Of a stretch of 64,000 nucleotides of DNA, positions 56,304 through 64,000 are shown piece by piece (the stretch's first letter is position 1; the number at the start of each line of letters is the position of its first letter). Location: assembly GCA_009363175.1 (NCBI GenBank), contig CP045205.1, positions 3,100,001-3,164,000 on the forward strand, in the 5' to 3' direction. The stretch is from Citrobacter telavivensis (GTDB lineage Bacteria; Pseudomonadota; Gammaproteobacteria; Enterobacterales; Enterobacteriaceae). The notes beneath the pieces were generated by a model. That model worked only from the letters and a program-made list of their open reading frames with translations. It was not told the DNA's origin and did no database searches. The position numbers were made by a program, and so were the translations under genes.

Positions 56304-56581
56304 CAGTGATAATCCTCGTAATCCAGAATGTACGCATCGCCATTGACGAATTCAAACGTCATACGCCAGTTGCCTGAAACCGAAATCGCCCAGACGCCAT
56401 CGCGATCGCCGCTCAGGGGATGCAGTCGGTAACCGGGCATGTTGATATCGTTCACGCAGCCTGCGGCATCAATCACAGCAAGGCGGTGTCGTAAACGTCT
56501 GACGTGATTTGTCATCACACCTGACGTTTTGCCGTGAAGAAACAGGTCGCGTAATCCCTTGTGCCTGAAATTCATGATCAT
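56303..56581 (-). CDS. HigB/RelE-type toxin
   Basis: 92 residues. It starts MIMNFRHKGLRDLF and ends NWRMTFEFVNGDAYILDYEDYH, the conserved core and C-terminal end of the HigB plasmid-maintenance killer family, ribosome-dependent mRNA interferases. Basic residues HPLSGDR-W are present. The start at 56581 has GAGGTG 6 bases upstream; a GTG three codons earlier overlaps that site. Forms an operon with yddM. Whether the toxin is active cannot be told from sequence. Confidence 0.85.
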   Translation of the reverse strand: MIMNFRHKGLRDLFLHGKTSGVMTNHVRRLRHRLAVIDAAGCVNDINMPGYRLHPLSGDRDGVWAISVSGNWRMTFEFVNGDAYILDYEDYH

Positions 56582-56726
56582 CCAGTTCACCTCGTTCCTT
56601 CAGGAGGAACAGTAGCATTATGTTCCGTGTGGCGCAACAATTTTCGCCGTCGTGTGCGTGATTGTCTGGCGAAATGAGCAAAGAGAAAAGGAGAGGGGAT
56701 GAATACTGGAAAGCGCTACGCAAATT

Positions 56727-56752
56727 GCCCGGTAAACATCACGTTACCGGGC
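56727..56752. terminator. Hairpin after the ABC-F gene
   Basis: GCCCGGTAA (56727-56735) / TTACCGGGC (56744-56752), a 9-bp perfect stem 9 bases after the ABC-F stop; little U-run. Confidence 0.5.
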
Positions 56753-56760
56753 ATTGAGGG

Positions 56761-58476
56761 TTAAAGACGTGCGGTGAGGTCGTCTATCTCTTTACGCCAT
56801 TGAGCCTGTAACTGCGGCTTCTGGTGTCTGGGTTTACGGGCCAGATCCTCAGCCAGACGCTGCTCAAGCGCGAGCAGTTTTTCCAACAGGTCTTCCTCGT
56901 CAATGCGCTCCAGGGCAAGCGGACCGTCATCTTTCACATCAGCCGACGAAAGTTCCGCTGTGGTCTGCCGGATATGCGCATAGACGGCTTCCAGATCGTG
57001 CCATTCGCTCAGTTCACCGTCGTCAACAAACCAGAACCGATTACAGCTCTGGCTGATGAGTTGACGATCGTGACTGACCAGCAGCACGCCGCCCTCAAAG
57101 GTTTGTAGCGTCTGCGCCAGCGCTTCTTTGCCCTCCATATCCAGATGGTTAGTCGGTTCATCCAGCATGAGCAGGCTATAGCGCGCCAGCGACAGTCCGA
57201 CGAACAGCAGGCGCGAACGCTCGCCGCCGCTTAATGTACTGACCGATTGCGAATGGCGAATCCACGGGAATCCCGCGCTTATCAGCGCCATTTTGCGGAT
57301 GTCCGGTTGCGGGGCGAACGGTTCAAGGGCGTCAAACAACGACGCATTATCCGGCAGTTGATGCAGCGTCTGGTCGTAGTAGCCCAGTGAAACGCGAGGG
57401 TGAAGGCGCAGTGAATCTGACGTCTGCTCCGTCAGATAATGCTGCCAGATCAGTTTTAACAGCGAGGATTTACCGCAACCGTTACGCCCGACGATCGCCA
57501 CCCGATCGCCGCACTTCAGGCGGATGCCTGCAATGGTAAACAACGTTGGCGCGTCCGGGGCAGGCATGACCGACAGGTGCGATAATTCCAGCAGACGGTC
57601 TGCTCGCAGTGCGTCTCCGTGTAATGTTAGTGACCACTGACTTCCTGCCGTCAGATCCGTTTGCACCTCCTTCAGACGTAACACCTGCTTTTCCATTTGC
57701 TTCGCTTTGCGCGACAGATCTTCGTTGTCGTACACTTTCCCCCAGGTTGCCAGTCGTTTAGCGCTGGCGGTGACGCGGTCGATCTCCTTTTGTTCCGCCT
57801 TATGGCGTAACGCGTCGCTGGCATCGCGCTCAATCAGCGCCTGCCGGGCCGCGCTACAGGACAACGCAAAGGTATGAAGGGTACGATCGCGCAGGATCCA
57901 CGTGCCGTTTGTGATCGCATCCAGCAGGTGCGGATCGTGGGACACCACCACGAAACTGCCGCACCAGTTCTGTAAAAACTGTTCCAGCCACAGTAGCGTC
58001 GGCAAATCCAGGTGGTTACCCGGTTCGTCAAGCAGCAGAAGGTCTGGTTGGCGCATCAGCGCGCGGGCCAGCAGCAGACGCGTATGCTGACCGCCGCTCA
58101 GGGTCTGCGCCGTCAGTTGTCGATCCTGGACACGGAAGCCCATCTGCGCGAGCAAGGTGTCGACCTGCCAGAGTTGACTGGGGCGTTCATGTTCAGGAAG
58201 TTGAGCCAACACGGCTTCCTGTAACGTCAGCGGCAGGATCTCATCAGGCAAATGTTGTTCAACACGGGCAAGATGGCAATGGTTCGCCAGCGCCAGGGTT
58301 CCGCCGGTCGGGGCAATTGAACCGTCGAGAATTTTAAGCAGTGTGCTTTTGCCGCAACCGTTGTAGCCGATAAGCCCAATGCGATCGCCTTTTTTCAGGG
58401 TAAACGTCAGATCGTCGAAAAGCGTGCCGAACGCCGTATCAACGTGCAGGGATTGTGCGGTTAGTAATGTGCTCAT
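56761..58476 (-). CDS. ABC-F family ATPase
   Basis: 571 residues: two ABC domains in one chain and no membrane segment. Walker A motifs GYNGCGKST (near 37) and GRNGCGKSS (near 330), signatures LSGGQHTRLLLARAL and LSGGERSRLLFVGLSL, Walker B LLLLDEPGNHLDL and LLMLDEPTNHLDM. A charged linker (about 215-285, including RKAKQMEKQVLRLKEVQTD) is the P-site tRNA interaction region of ABC-F proteins. They act on the ribosome as translation factors or in antibiotic protection. It differs from the four E. coli members (Uup, EttA, YheS, YbiT), so I give no symbol. The first domain has Gly-Asn instead of Thr-Asn after DEP. The leader at 58590-58673 suggests translation-dependent control. Confidence 0.88.
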   Translation of the reverse strand: MSTLLTAQSLHVDTAFGTLFDDLTFTLKKGDRIGLIGYNGCGKSTLLKILDGSIAPTGGTLALANHCHLARVEQHLPDEILPLTLQEAVLAQLPEHERPSQLWQVDTLLAQMGFRVQDRQLTAQTLSGGQHTRLLLARALMRQPDLLLLDEPGNHLDLPTLLWLEQFLQNWCGSFVVVSHDPHLLDAITNGTWILRDRTLHTFALSCSAARQALIERDASDALRHKAEQKEIDRVTASAKRLATWGKVYDNEDLSRKAKQMEKQVLRLKEVQTDLTAGSQWSLTLHGDALRADRLLELSHLSVMPAPDAPTLFTIAGIRLKCGDRVAIVGRNGCGKSSLLKLIWQHYLTEQTSDSLRLHPRVSLGYYDQTLHQLPDNASLFDALEPFAPQPDIRKMALISAGFPWIRHSQSVSTLSGGERSRLLFVGLSLARYSLLMLDEPTNHLDMEGKEALAQTLQTFEGGVLLVSHDRQLISQSCNRFWFVDDGELSEWHDLEAVYAHIRQTTAELSSADVKDDGPLALERIDEEDLLEKLLALEQRLAEDLARKPRHQKPQLQAQWRKEIDDLTARL

Positions 58477-58497
58477 TGTTGCTTACTCAAGAGTTAC

Positions 58498-58621
58498 AGG
58501 CGTAAAAACGCCTCGTCAAACATCGCTGACGATAACCCGGTAAGCCCGAGAGAAGGGGAATTCAGAAGTTAGCTTCGCTCAAGCAGAAGTTATCGCAGCA
58601 CGATACCGATAACGCTTGAGC
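58498..58621 (-). promoter_or_regulatory. Leader hairpins with alternative pairing upstream of the ABC-F gene
   Basis: A 15-bp stem with a 4-base bulge forms from GCTCAAGC (58577-58584) AGAA GTTATCG (58589-58595) against CGATAAC (58607-58613) GCTTGAGC (58614-58621). A second copy of CGATAAC at 58530-58536 can pair instead with GTTATCG at 58589-58595. Two further hairpins follow: TCGTCA/TGACGA (58513-58518/58527-58532) and AGGCGT AAAA ACGCCT (58498-58513), close to the ABC-F start. The arrangement fits attenuation by ribosome stalling in the leader peptide. Confidence 0.6.
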
Positions 58622-58673
58622 ACTGGCGATCGCCAAAAGCATGTGAAGCGATGAATCGTTCACAGTACAGCAT
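58590..58673 (-). CDS. 27-residue leader peptide of the ABC-F gene
   Basis: Begins MLYCERFIASHAF and ends IGIVLR, followed by TAA. It has a very strong ribosome binding site (AAAGGAGG, about 7 bases before the ATG), better than that of the ABC-F gene itself. Its last ten codons and stop lie inside the large hairpin at 58577-58621, so a translating or stalled ribosome would change the folding. No homologue is recognised. It could also be a coincidental frame, but the strong site and the overlap with the hairpin argue against this. Confidence 0.6.
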   Translation of the reverse strand: MLYCERFIASHAFGDRQCSSVIGIVLR

Positions 58674-58784
58674 AAGTATCCTCCTTTTATTTATCCGAAT
58701 GTTAATCGATGGTGAAAGTGTAAGCGCAAGTGATGAGACAGCGCAAGCCTGAAGGCCCGGCAGCGTACGCCACCGGGCAGTTCA

Positions 58785-60482
58785 TCAGATGGAAGTACGA
58801 CGATAATCGCGATATTCCGCCTGCCAGAAGTTCTCTTCGATAGCCTGCAACAGCGCTTCGGCAGAGGTTTTCACCGCCACGCCCTGTTGTTGTGCCATTT
58901 TACCGACGGCAAACGCAATGGCGCGCGAGACGGTCTGAATGTCTTTCAGTTCCGGTAACACGAGCCCTTCACCGTTGAGTACCAGCGGCGAGTACTGGGC
59001 CAGCGTTTCACTGGCGGACATCAGCATCTCATCGGTAATGCGGGATGCGCCGGAGGCAATCACGCCCAGCCCAATCCCGGGGAAAATATAGGCGTTGTTA
59101 CACTGGGCAATAGGATAGATTTTGTCTTTCCAGACCACGGGCATAAACGGACTGCCGGTGGCGACCAGCGCGTTACCTTCCGTCCAGGCGATGATGTCCT
59201 GCGGCGTTGCTTCCACACGCGAGGTGGGGTTAGACAGTGGCATCACGATCGGGCGCGGGCAATGCTTGTGCATTTCGCGGATGATCTCTTCGGTGAACAA
59301 ACCGGTTTGTCCGGAAACGCCGATCAGAATATCGGGCTTAACGTTACGGACTACGTCAAGCAGCGACAGCACGTCGTTGTCGCTGTCCCACGATTGCAGA
59401 TTTTCACGTTTCTGCACCAGTTTGGTCTGGAAGGAGAGTAGATTCGGCATCTGGTCGGTCAGCAGGCCAAAACGGTCCACCATGAAGACTCTCTGGCGCG
59501 CGGCCTCTTCGCTCAAACCTTCACGCTGGATCTGAGCAACTATCTGCTCGGCAATACCGCAACCGGCGGAACCCGCGCCGAGGAAGACAATTTTCTGCTC
59601 GCTGAGCTGGCTACCTGCCGCTCGGCTGGCGGCGATCAGCGTACCAACGGTAACCGCAGCGGTGCCTTGAATGTCGTCGTTGAAGGAGCAGATTTCGTCG
59701 CGATAGCGGTTAAGGAGCGGCATGGCGTTCTTCTGCGCGAAATCTTCGAACTGCAGCAGAACGTCCGGCCAACGGTGCTTAACCGCCTGAATAAATTCAT
59801 CGACAAACGCATAGTATTCATCATCGGTGACACGCGGATTTCGCCAGCCCATGTACAACGGATCGTTGAGCAGTTGCGGGTTGTTGGTTCCCACATCCAG
59901 CACCACAGGCAGGGTATAGGCAGGGCTAATCCCGCCACAGGCGGTGTACAGTGAAAGCTTCCCGATTGGAATGCCCATCCCGCCGATCCCCTGGTCGCCA
60001 AGACCGAGGATACGCTCGCCGTCGGTCACCACGATTACTTTGATGTTGTGGTTGGGTACGTTTTGCAGAATGTCGTCCATGTTGTGGCGGTTCTGGTAGG
60101 AGATGAACACGCCGCGCGCGCGACGATAAATCTCGGAGAAACGTTCACAGGCAGCACCTACCGTCGGGGTATAGATAACCGGCATCATCTCATCGAGATG
60201 GTTGTGAACCAGTCGGTAGAACAGGGTTTCGTTGGTATCCTGAATATTGCGCAGGTAGATGTGCTTGTCGATTTCCGTTTTGAATCCCTGATACTGGATC
60301 CAGGCACGTTCCGCCTGTTCTTCAATCGATTCGACCACTTCCGGCAGTAACCCCAGCAGGTTGAAGTTACGGCGTTCCTCCGTACTGAACGCACTGCCTT
60401 TATTCAGTAAGGGAAATTCCAGCAGTACCGGGCCAGCGTAAGGAATATAAAGGGAACGCATTTTTTTGCTTTTGGTTTCCAT
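58785..60482 (-). CDS. maeA: NAD-dependent malic enzyme MaeA (SfcA)
   Basis: 565 residues, decarboxylates malate to pyruvate with NAD. Visible features: the catalytic Tyr in VIYTPTVGAACERF (near 105), the Lys region DGERILGLGDQGIGGMGIPIGK (near 155-176), metal ligands in FEDFAQKNAMPLL and FNDDIQGTAAV, and the NAD-binding GAGSAGCGIAEQI near 310. The start at 60482 (METKSKK) matches E. coli; the upstream ATG extends the frame by 12 residues without family support. Confidence 0.96.
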   Translation of the reverse strand: METKSKKMRSLYIPYAGPVLLEFPLLNKGSAFSTEERRNFNLLGLLPEVVESIEEQAERAWIQYQGFKTEIDKHIYLRNIQDTNETLFYRLVHNHLDEMMPVIYTPTVGAACERFSEIYRRARGVFISYQNRHNMDDILQNVPNHNIKVIVVTDGERILGLGDQGIGGMGIPIGKLSLYTACGGISPAYTLPVVLDVGTNNPQLLNDPLYMGWRNPRVTDDEYYAFVDEFIQAVKHRWPDVLLQFEDFAQKNAMPLLNRYRDEICSFNDDIQGTAAVTVGTLIAASRAAGSQLSEQKIVFLGAGSAGCGIAEQIVAQIQREGLSEEAARQRVFMVDRFGLLTDQMPNLLSFQTKLVQKRENLQSWDSDNDVLSLLDVVRNVKPDILIGVSGQTGLFTEEIIREMHKHCPRPIVMPLSNPTSRVEATPQDIIAWTEGNALVATGSPFMPVVWKDKIYPIAQCNNAYIFPGIGLGVIASGASRITDEMLMSASETLAQYSPLVLNGEGLVLPELKDIQTVSRAIAFAVGKMAQQQGVAVKTSAEALLQAIEENFWQAEYRDYRRTSI

Positions 60483-60602
60483 GTCACTCACTCTTTTTTG
60501 GATATCCGTCCCTGGCACTTTTTATAATACGTCGCCATTCCACCAGGGTATCGGGCACAGAGTATAAAGCATTGCGAATGGATTAAGGCTTTTTGTAAGC
60601 AA

Positions 60603-60630
60603 AAACACCATCGCGGTTGCGATGGTGTTT
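60603..60630 (-). terminator. Terminator after sra
   Basis: ACACCATCGC (60605-60614) GGTT GCGATGGTGT (60619-60628), 10-bp perfect stem, with A-run on the left giving a U-run for minus-strand transcripts. Confidence 0.85.
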
Positions 60631-60653
60631 ATCGTCATATTCGGGCTGTACGG

Positions 60654-60797
60654 TTACTTCTTGCTGTCTGCGTGGCGTTTTCTGCCGGTAGGGTTGTTCA
60701 CCACGCTGGATTTTTCACCTTCAGTCACCACTTTGCGCTGATTGGAGATTTTATGGTCCAGTCCAAGAATATGACGGGCCTGACGGTTCGATTTCAT
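60654..60797 (-). CDS. sra: Stationary-phase ribosome-associated protein Sra (S22)
   Basis: 47 residues, very basic, beginning MKSNRQARHILGLDHKISN and ending GRKRHADSKK. It matches E. coli Sra (RpsV, 45 residues), a 30S-associated protein that accumulates in stationary phase; this copy is two residues longer at the C terminus. AAAGGAGT precedes the ATG. In E. coli, bdm lies between sra and osmC; no bdm is found here. Confidence 0.94.
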   Translation of the reverse strand: MKSNRQARHILGLDHKISNQRKVVTEGEKSSVVNNPTGRKRHADSKK

Positions 60798-60987
60798 TCT
60801 AACTCCTTTATCCTGTTACTGGTTTCAAGGATGAGTCCATATGACTTCGGACGAAATATAACCCTTAAGGTCGACGATACAGAAAAATACCGACCTGATT
60901 GATGGTCGGCCATTTTCTCTGAAAGGTCAATGTGTAAGCGGGGAATTAAGAAGTCTCTGCTAACCGCCACAAAATCTGCTGAACGTC

Positions 60988-60995
60988 CTATACTT
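60988..60995 (+). promoter_or_regulatory. Sigma-S type -10 element of osmC
   Basis: CTATACTT, 30 bases before the osmC start, matches the extended -10 CTATACT favoured by RpoS. osmC is RpoS-dependent in E. coli. Confidence 0.6.
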
Positions 60996-61024
60996 GTTAT
61001 CCCGACGATAAAAAGGAGAGAACG

Positions 61025-61456
61025 ATGACTATCCATAAGAAAGGTCAGGCACACTGGGAAGGCGACATCAAACGCGGAAAAGGCACTGTTTCGACGGAAA
61101 GTGGCGTGCTTAACCAGCAGCCTTATGGTTTTAATACCCGCTTTGAAGGGGTGAAAGGCACCAACCCGGAAGAGTTGATTGGCGCGGCGCATGCCGCCTG
61201 TTTCTCAATGGCGCTGTCGTTGATGCTTGGCGAAGCAGGCTTCACGCCAGAGGCTATCGACACCACGGCGGACGTGTCGCTGGATAAAGTCGATGCCGGT
61301 TTTGCCATTACCAAAATTGCGCTACACAGCGAAGTGAAGGTGCCGGGAATCGATGCCGCCACCTTCGACGGTATCATCCAGAAAGCGAAAGCCGGCTGCC
61401 CGGTCTCGCAGGTGCTGAAAACGGAAATCACCCTCGATTATCAACTGAAGTCATAG
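61025..61456 (+). CDS. osmC: Osmotically inducible peroxiredoxin OsmC
   Basis: 143 residues. The two redox Cys are Cys59 (HAACFSMAL) and Cys125 (KAGCPVSQVL), which reduce organic hydroperoxides. The sequence and length match E. coli OsmC. AGGAGAG precedes the ATG. It converges with the ddp operon with an inverted repeat (61467-61492) between them. Confidence 0.97.
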   Translation: MTIHKKGQAHWEGDIKRGKGTVSTESGVLNQQPYGFNTRFEGVKGTNPEELIGAAHAACFSMALSLMLGEAGFTPEAIDTTADVSLDKVDAGFAITKIALHSEVKVPGIDAATFDGIIQKAKAGCPVSQVLKTEITLDYQLKS

Positions 61457-61466
61457 CGACAGTATT

Positions 61467-61492
61467 GCCCGGTCGCGTGATGCGAACCGGGC
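61467..61492. terminator. Hairpin between osmC and ddpF
   Basis: GCCCGGT CGC (61467-61476) pairs with GCG ACCGGGC (61482-61492) with a single bulge; likely shared terminator. Confidence 0.6.
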
Positions 61493-61537
61493 ATAAAAGC
61501 CTTACTGTACAACCCAACATCACGCACCAGCTTAGCG

Positions 61538-62464
61538 CTATCCGGCACGCCAGCAGCGCACGTCGATTCCCGAATCAAGTCTGCGTAGCACCTGTCGGTT
61601 TTCACATCCGCTACCGGCGAGCGGACACCGTTCACGAAAGAAACACCCCACCGGCAGAACCCGGTTGCCGGGCAACTCCGTTTTGCGAATCACCAACTCT
61701 TCGGCCAGCGGCGCGCCGGTTTTTGGCACGGAATCCAGCAGCAGACGGGTATAAGGATGTGCCGGGGTGGTAAGTACCTGCGCCGTGTCGCCGAGTTCGA
61801 CGATTTGCCCGAGGTACATCACCGCCACCCGGTCGCTCATATGACGTACCACCGAGACGTTATGCGAGATCAGAATGTAGGTCAGATTGCGACTGGCCTG
61901 CAGTGCAACCAGCAGGTTCAGGATCTGCGCCTGAACGGAAATATCCAGCGCAGATGTGGGTTCATCCAGCACGATCACGTCCGGTTCTGACGACAGCGCG
62001 CGGGCAATAGCAATACGCTGACGCTGCCCGCCGGAGAAGGCGTGTGGCAGACGGTCGAGATATTCCGGGCGGATCCCGACCTGGCTTGCTAACGCGGCGG
62101 CCAGCGCCCGACGCTCCCGCTCGCTACTGCGCTTGTGGATCCACACCGGTTCGGTGATTATCCGCCAGACGGGCAGACGCGGATCCAGCGAAGAGAGCGG
62201 GTCCTGAAACACCATCTGCATTTCGGTCGACGCGGAGTCCTGCTGATACTGTCCCTGGCTGGGTTTCAGCATTCCCATAAGTAACTGCGCCAGCGTACTT
62301 TTACCGCAGCCGGATTCGCCCACGATCCCCAGCGTTTCGCCCCGACGGATCTGTAAATCCATCCCGTTGAGCGCGTGCACGCGTTCGGTCACCCGTCCCA
62401 GCCAGTTTTTCTTCGCCGGGAAATCAACGTGCACATCTTCTAAGGCCAGTAATGTTTCAGACAT
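61538..62464 (-). CDS. ddpF: D-Ala-D-Ala dipeptide transporter ATPase DdpF
   Basis: 308 residues, oligopeptide-type ABC ATPase. Walker A GESGCGKST near 50, signature FSGGQRQRIAIARAL near 147, Walker B VIVLDEPTSALD near 170, and the C-terminal oligopeptide-transporter extension with a Cys-rich region (GCFFRERCPLAGSGCENRQ) that may hold a 4Fe-4S cluster. It overlaps ddpD by 8 bases. Assignment to ddp rests on position next to osmC, as in E. coli. Confidence 0.88.
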   Translation of the reverse strand: MSETLLALEDVHVDFPAKKNWLGRVTERVHALNGMDLQIRRGETLGIVGESGCGKSTLAQLLMGMLKPSQGQYQQDSASTEMQMVFQDPLSSLDPRLPVWRIITEPVWIHKRSSERERRALAAALASQVGIRPEYLDRLPHAFSGGQRQRIAIARALSSEPDVIVLDEPTSALDISVQAQILNLLVALQASRNLTYILISHNVSVVRHMSDRVAVMYLGQIVELGDTAQVLTTPAHPYTRLLLDSVPKTGAPLAEELVIRKTELPGNRVLPVGCFFRERCPLAGSGCENRQVLRRLDSGIDVRCWRAG

Positions 62465-63446
62465 GGGAACTCTCCAGATGGGGATACCAGCAGGCTGACC
62501 GCTGGTCGCCAGCGCCGAGGGGGCTCATGGTGGGTATCGTTTCGCAAAGCGGACCCGCGGCAAAACAGCGATCCCGAAACGCGCAGCCGTGCGGCAAACA
62601 GGTGAGATCCGGCACGGTGCCTGGGATTGCCGGCAGCGGTTGACGCGGTTCACCCTGTTCCGGCGCACATTTGAGCAGGCCAATCGAATAGGGATGGGTC
62701 GGATGGTGAATCACGGCATCGGTCGGGCCGCTTTCAATGACGCTTCCGGCATACATCACGTACAGCCGGTCGCACAGTTGCGACACCACCGCCATGTCAT
62801 GACTGATAAACAGCACGGCCGTACCGCTGGCGCGGGCTTTGTGCTTCAGCAACCGCAGCACCTGCAACTGCACGGTGACGTCCAGCGCGGTGGTAGGTTC
62901 ATCGGCGATGATCAGTTCCGGCTCGCAGGAGAAGGCAAGGGCGATCATGACCCGCTGACGCATCCCACCCGAAAGCTCAAACGGAAAGCGGCTCATCACC
63001 CCGGCGGCGTCGGGGATCTGCATCTCTTCCAGCAGGGTAATCGCTTTTTCGCGGGCCTGCGCACGACTCACCGTCTGGTGGTGGCGAATCACCTCAACCA
63101 TCTGCTGGCCAATACGGCGCGTCGGGTTGAGGGCCGTCATCGGCTCCTGGAAGATCATCGCCACGCGGGCGCCGCGCCACTGGCGCATCTGCTTCTCACT
63201 GGCGTTCAGCACATCTTCGCCCAGTAACGAGACGCGCCCCTGATGGATGCGATAGCTGCCTTCCGGCAGCAGACGCATGGTGAGCATCGCCGTGACCGAC
63301 TTCCCGGAGCCTGATTCGCCCACCACGCCGACAATCTCGCCGCGATGAATGCGCAGCGACACATGGCTCAGTGCATGAACATCGGCTTTGTATCCCGGAA
63401 AGCTTAAGTGTAAATCGTCTATTGCCAGCACCGGTTGAGTCATCAC
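62457..63446 (-). CDS. ddpD: D-Ala-D-Ala dipeptide transporter ATPase DdpD
   Basis: 329 residues, the partner ATPase of DdpF. Walker A GESGSGKSV near 44, signature LSGGMRQRVMIALAF near 157, Walker B LIIADEPTTALD near 177, and a similar Cys-containing C terminus (HGCAFRDRCFAAGPLCE). It overlaps ddpC by 4 bases. In E. coli the operon ddpXABCDF imports and hydrolyses D-Ala-D-Ala when starved. Confidence 0.88.
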   Translation of the reverse strand: MMTQPVLAIDDLHLSFPGYKADVHALSHVSLRIHRGEIVGVVGESGSGKSVTAMLTMRLLPEGSYRIHQGRVSLLGEDVLNASEKQMRQWRGARVAMIFQEPMTALNPTRRIGQQMVEVIRHHQTVSRAQAREKAITLLEEMQIPDAAGVMSRFPFELSGGMRQRVMIALAFSCEPELIIADEPTTALDVTVQLQVLRLLKHKARASGTAVLFISHDMAVVSQLCDRLYVMYAGSVIESGPTDAVIHHPTHPYSIGLLKCAPEQGEPRQPLPAIPGTVPDLTCLPHGCAFRDRCFAAGPLCETIPTMSPLGAGDQRSACWYPHLESSHV

Positions 63447-64000
63447 TGTTTTCCTCCTGCTTTCGGATCCAGCAGATCGCGGATCCCGTCACCGAACAGG
63501 TTAAAACCGACGGCGGTGATCAGGATGGCGGCACCGGGGAAGGCGCAATACCACCACTGATCGAGAACGTAGTTGCGGCCAATCGCCACCATTGCCCCCC
63601 ATTCTGCGCTCGGTTGCTGGGCACCAAGCCCGATAAAGCCCAATGTTGCCGCCATCAGGATGGCGCTGCCGATATCCAGCGACGCCTGCACAATCAGCGG
63701 CGGCAGCGAGTTGCGCAGGATGTGCCAACTGATCAAATGCCAGCGGGAGGCACCGTACGTGCGGGCAGCCTGCACATAGGCAAACTGGCGCACGACCAGC
63801 GTTTGTCCGCGCGCCAGTCGCACATAAAAGGGAATGCGCACAATGGCAATTGCCAGCATCGCGTTAAGCAGGCTCGGACCCAGCGCGGCGGCCAGCGCCA
63901 TCGTCAGCACCAGAGAGGGGATAGACAACATGATATCCATCATCCGCATGATGATGGCGTCAGCGCGACCGCCCATCACGCCGGACAGACAACCGAGCAG
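63443..64000 (-). CDS. ddpC: Dipeptide transporter permease DdpC, 5' part outside window
   Basis: The last 186 codons of an inner-membrane permease of the DppC/OppC type; the frame is open to base 64000. The EAA loop appears as YVQAARTYGASRWHLISWHILRNSLPPL. The protein ends LFGDGIRDLLDPKAGGKQ, typical for this family. It is upstream of ddpD with a 4-base overlap. Confidence 0.86.
   Translation of the reverse strand: MLGCLSGVMGGRADAIIMRMMDIMLSIPSLVLTMALAAALGPSLLNAMLAIAIVRIPFYVRLARGQTLVVRQFAYVQAARTYGASRWHLISWHILRNSLPPLIVQASLDIGSAILMAATLGFIGLGAQQPSAEWGAMVAIGRNYVLDQWWYCAFPGAAILITAVGFNLFGDGIRDLLDPKAGGKQ

Noticed and set aside
1..64000. CRISPR arrays, tRNA or rRNA genes, prophage
   Set aside because: I saw no regularly spaced repeats, no tRNA-like cloverleaf and no phage structural or integrase genes.

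Overview
The window is chromosomal DNA of an enterobacterium close to Escherichia and Salmonella, most simply a Citrobacter-type genome. The gene order follows the E. coli ydc/ync/ydd/nar/fdn segment (ydcY-ydcZ-mnaT-curA-mcbR-yncD-yncE-ansP-yncG, pptA-yddH-nhoA-yddE-narVWYZU, yddG-fdnGHI, yddM, maeA-sra-osmC-ddp). It also carries genes typical of Salmonella at the same places (srfAB, smvR/smvA, ompD) and L-talarate/galactarate dehydratase. The species call is inference from recognised proteins and synteny only.

Layout. 1-6 kb: srfB (cut by the window edge) and srfA, then an orphan dipeptide-type binding protein, ydcY, ydcZ and mnaT. 6.8-17.8 kb: a XRE-cupin regulator, curA, an unusual chain-of-hairpins repeat, mcbR, the TonB receptor yncD, yncE with a duplicated 3' tail, ansP, an Aer-like receptor and yncG. 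17.9-21.8 kb: a sugar-diacid module (LacI-type regulator, dehydratase, MFS transporter) with two matching operators. 21.9-28.1 kb: pptA, yddH, nhoA, a 982-residue autotransporter and yddE. 28.2-36.4 kb: the second nitrate reductase operon narZYWV and the transporter narU.

36.6-46.2 kb: a complete benzoate-to-muconolactone block (iclR-type regulator, catB catC catA benA benB benC benD) sits between smvR and smvA, and is bounded by a 17-bp near-perfect direct repeat that coincides with putative SmvR operators. 46.7-49 kb: ompD, interrupted in its signal peptide by a 1153-bp IS630 with TA target duplication. 49.5-55.3 kb: yddG and the selenoprotein formate dehydrogenase operon fdnGHI with a palindromic NarL site and an FNR site. 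55.4-58.7 kb: a secreted inorganic pyrophosphatase, a HigBA-type pair and an ABC-F ATPase preceded by a 27-codon leader peptide overlapping a large hairpin with alternative pairings. 58.8-64 kb: maeA, sra, osmC and the end of a ddp dipeptide transporter operon.

How it works together: anaerobic respiration (formate dehydrogenase-N, nitrate reductase Z, NarU), aromatic catabolism, aldarate use and envelope functions are adjacent but separately controlled modules. The least explained parts are the leader/attenuator of the ABC-F gene, the ben-cat insertion in the smv regulatory region, and the hairpin-chain element at 8568-8830.
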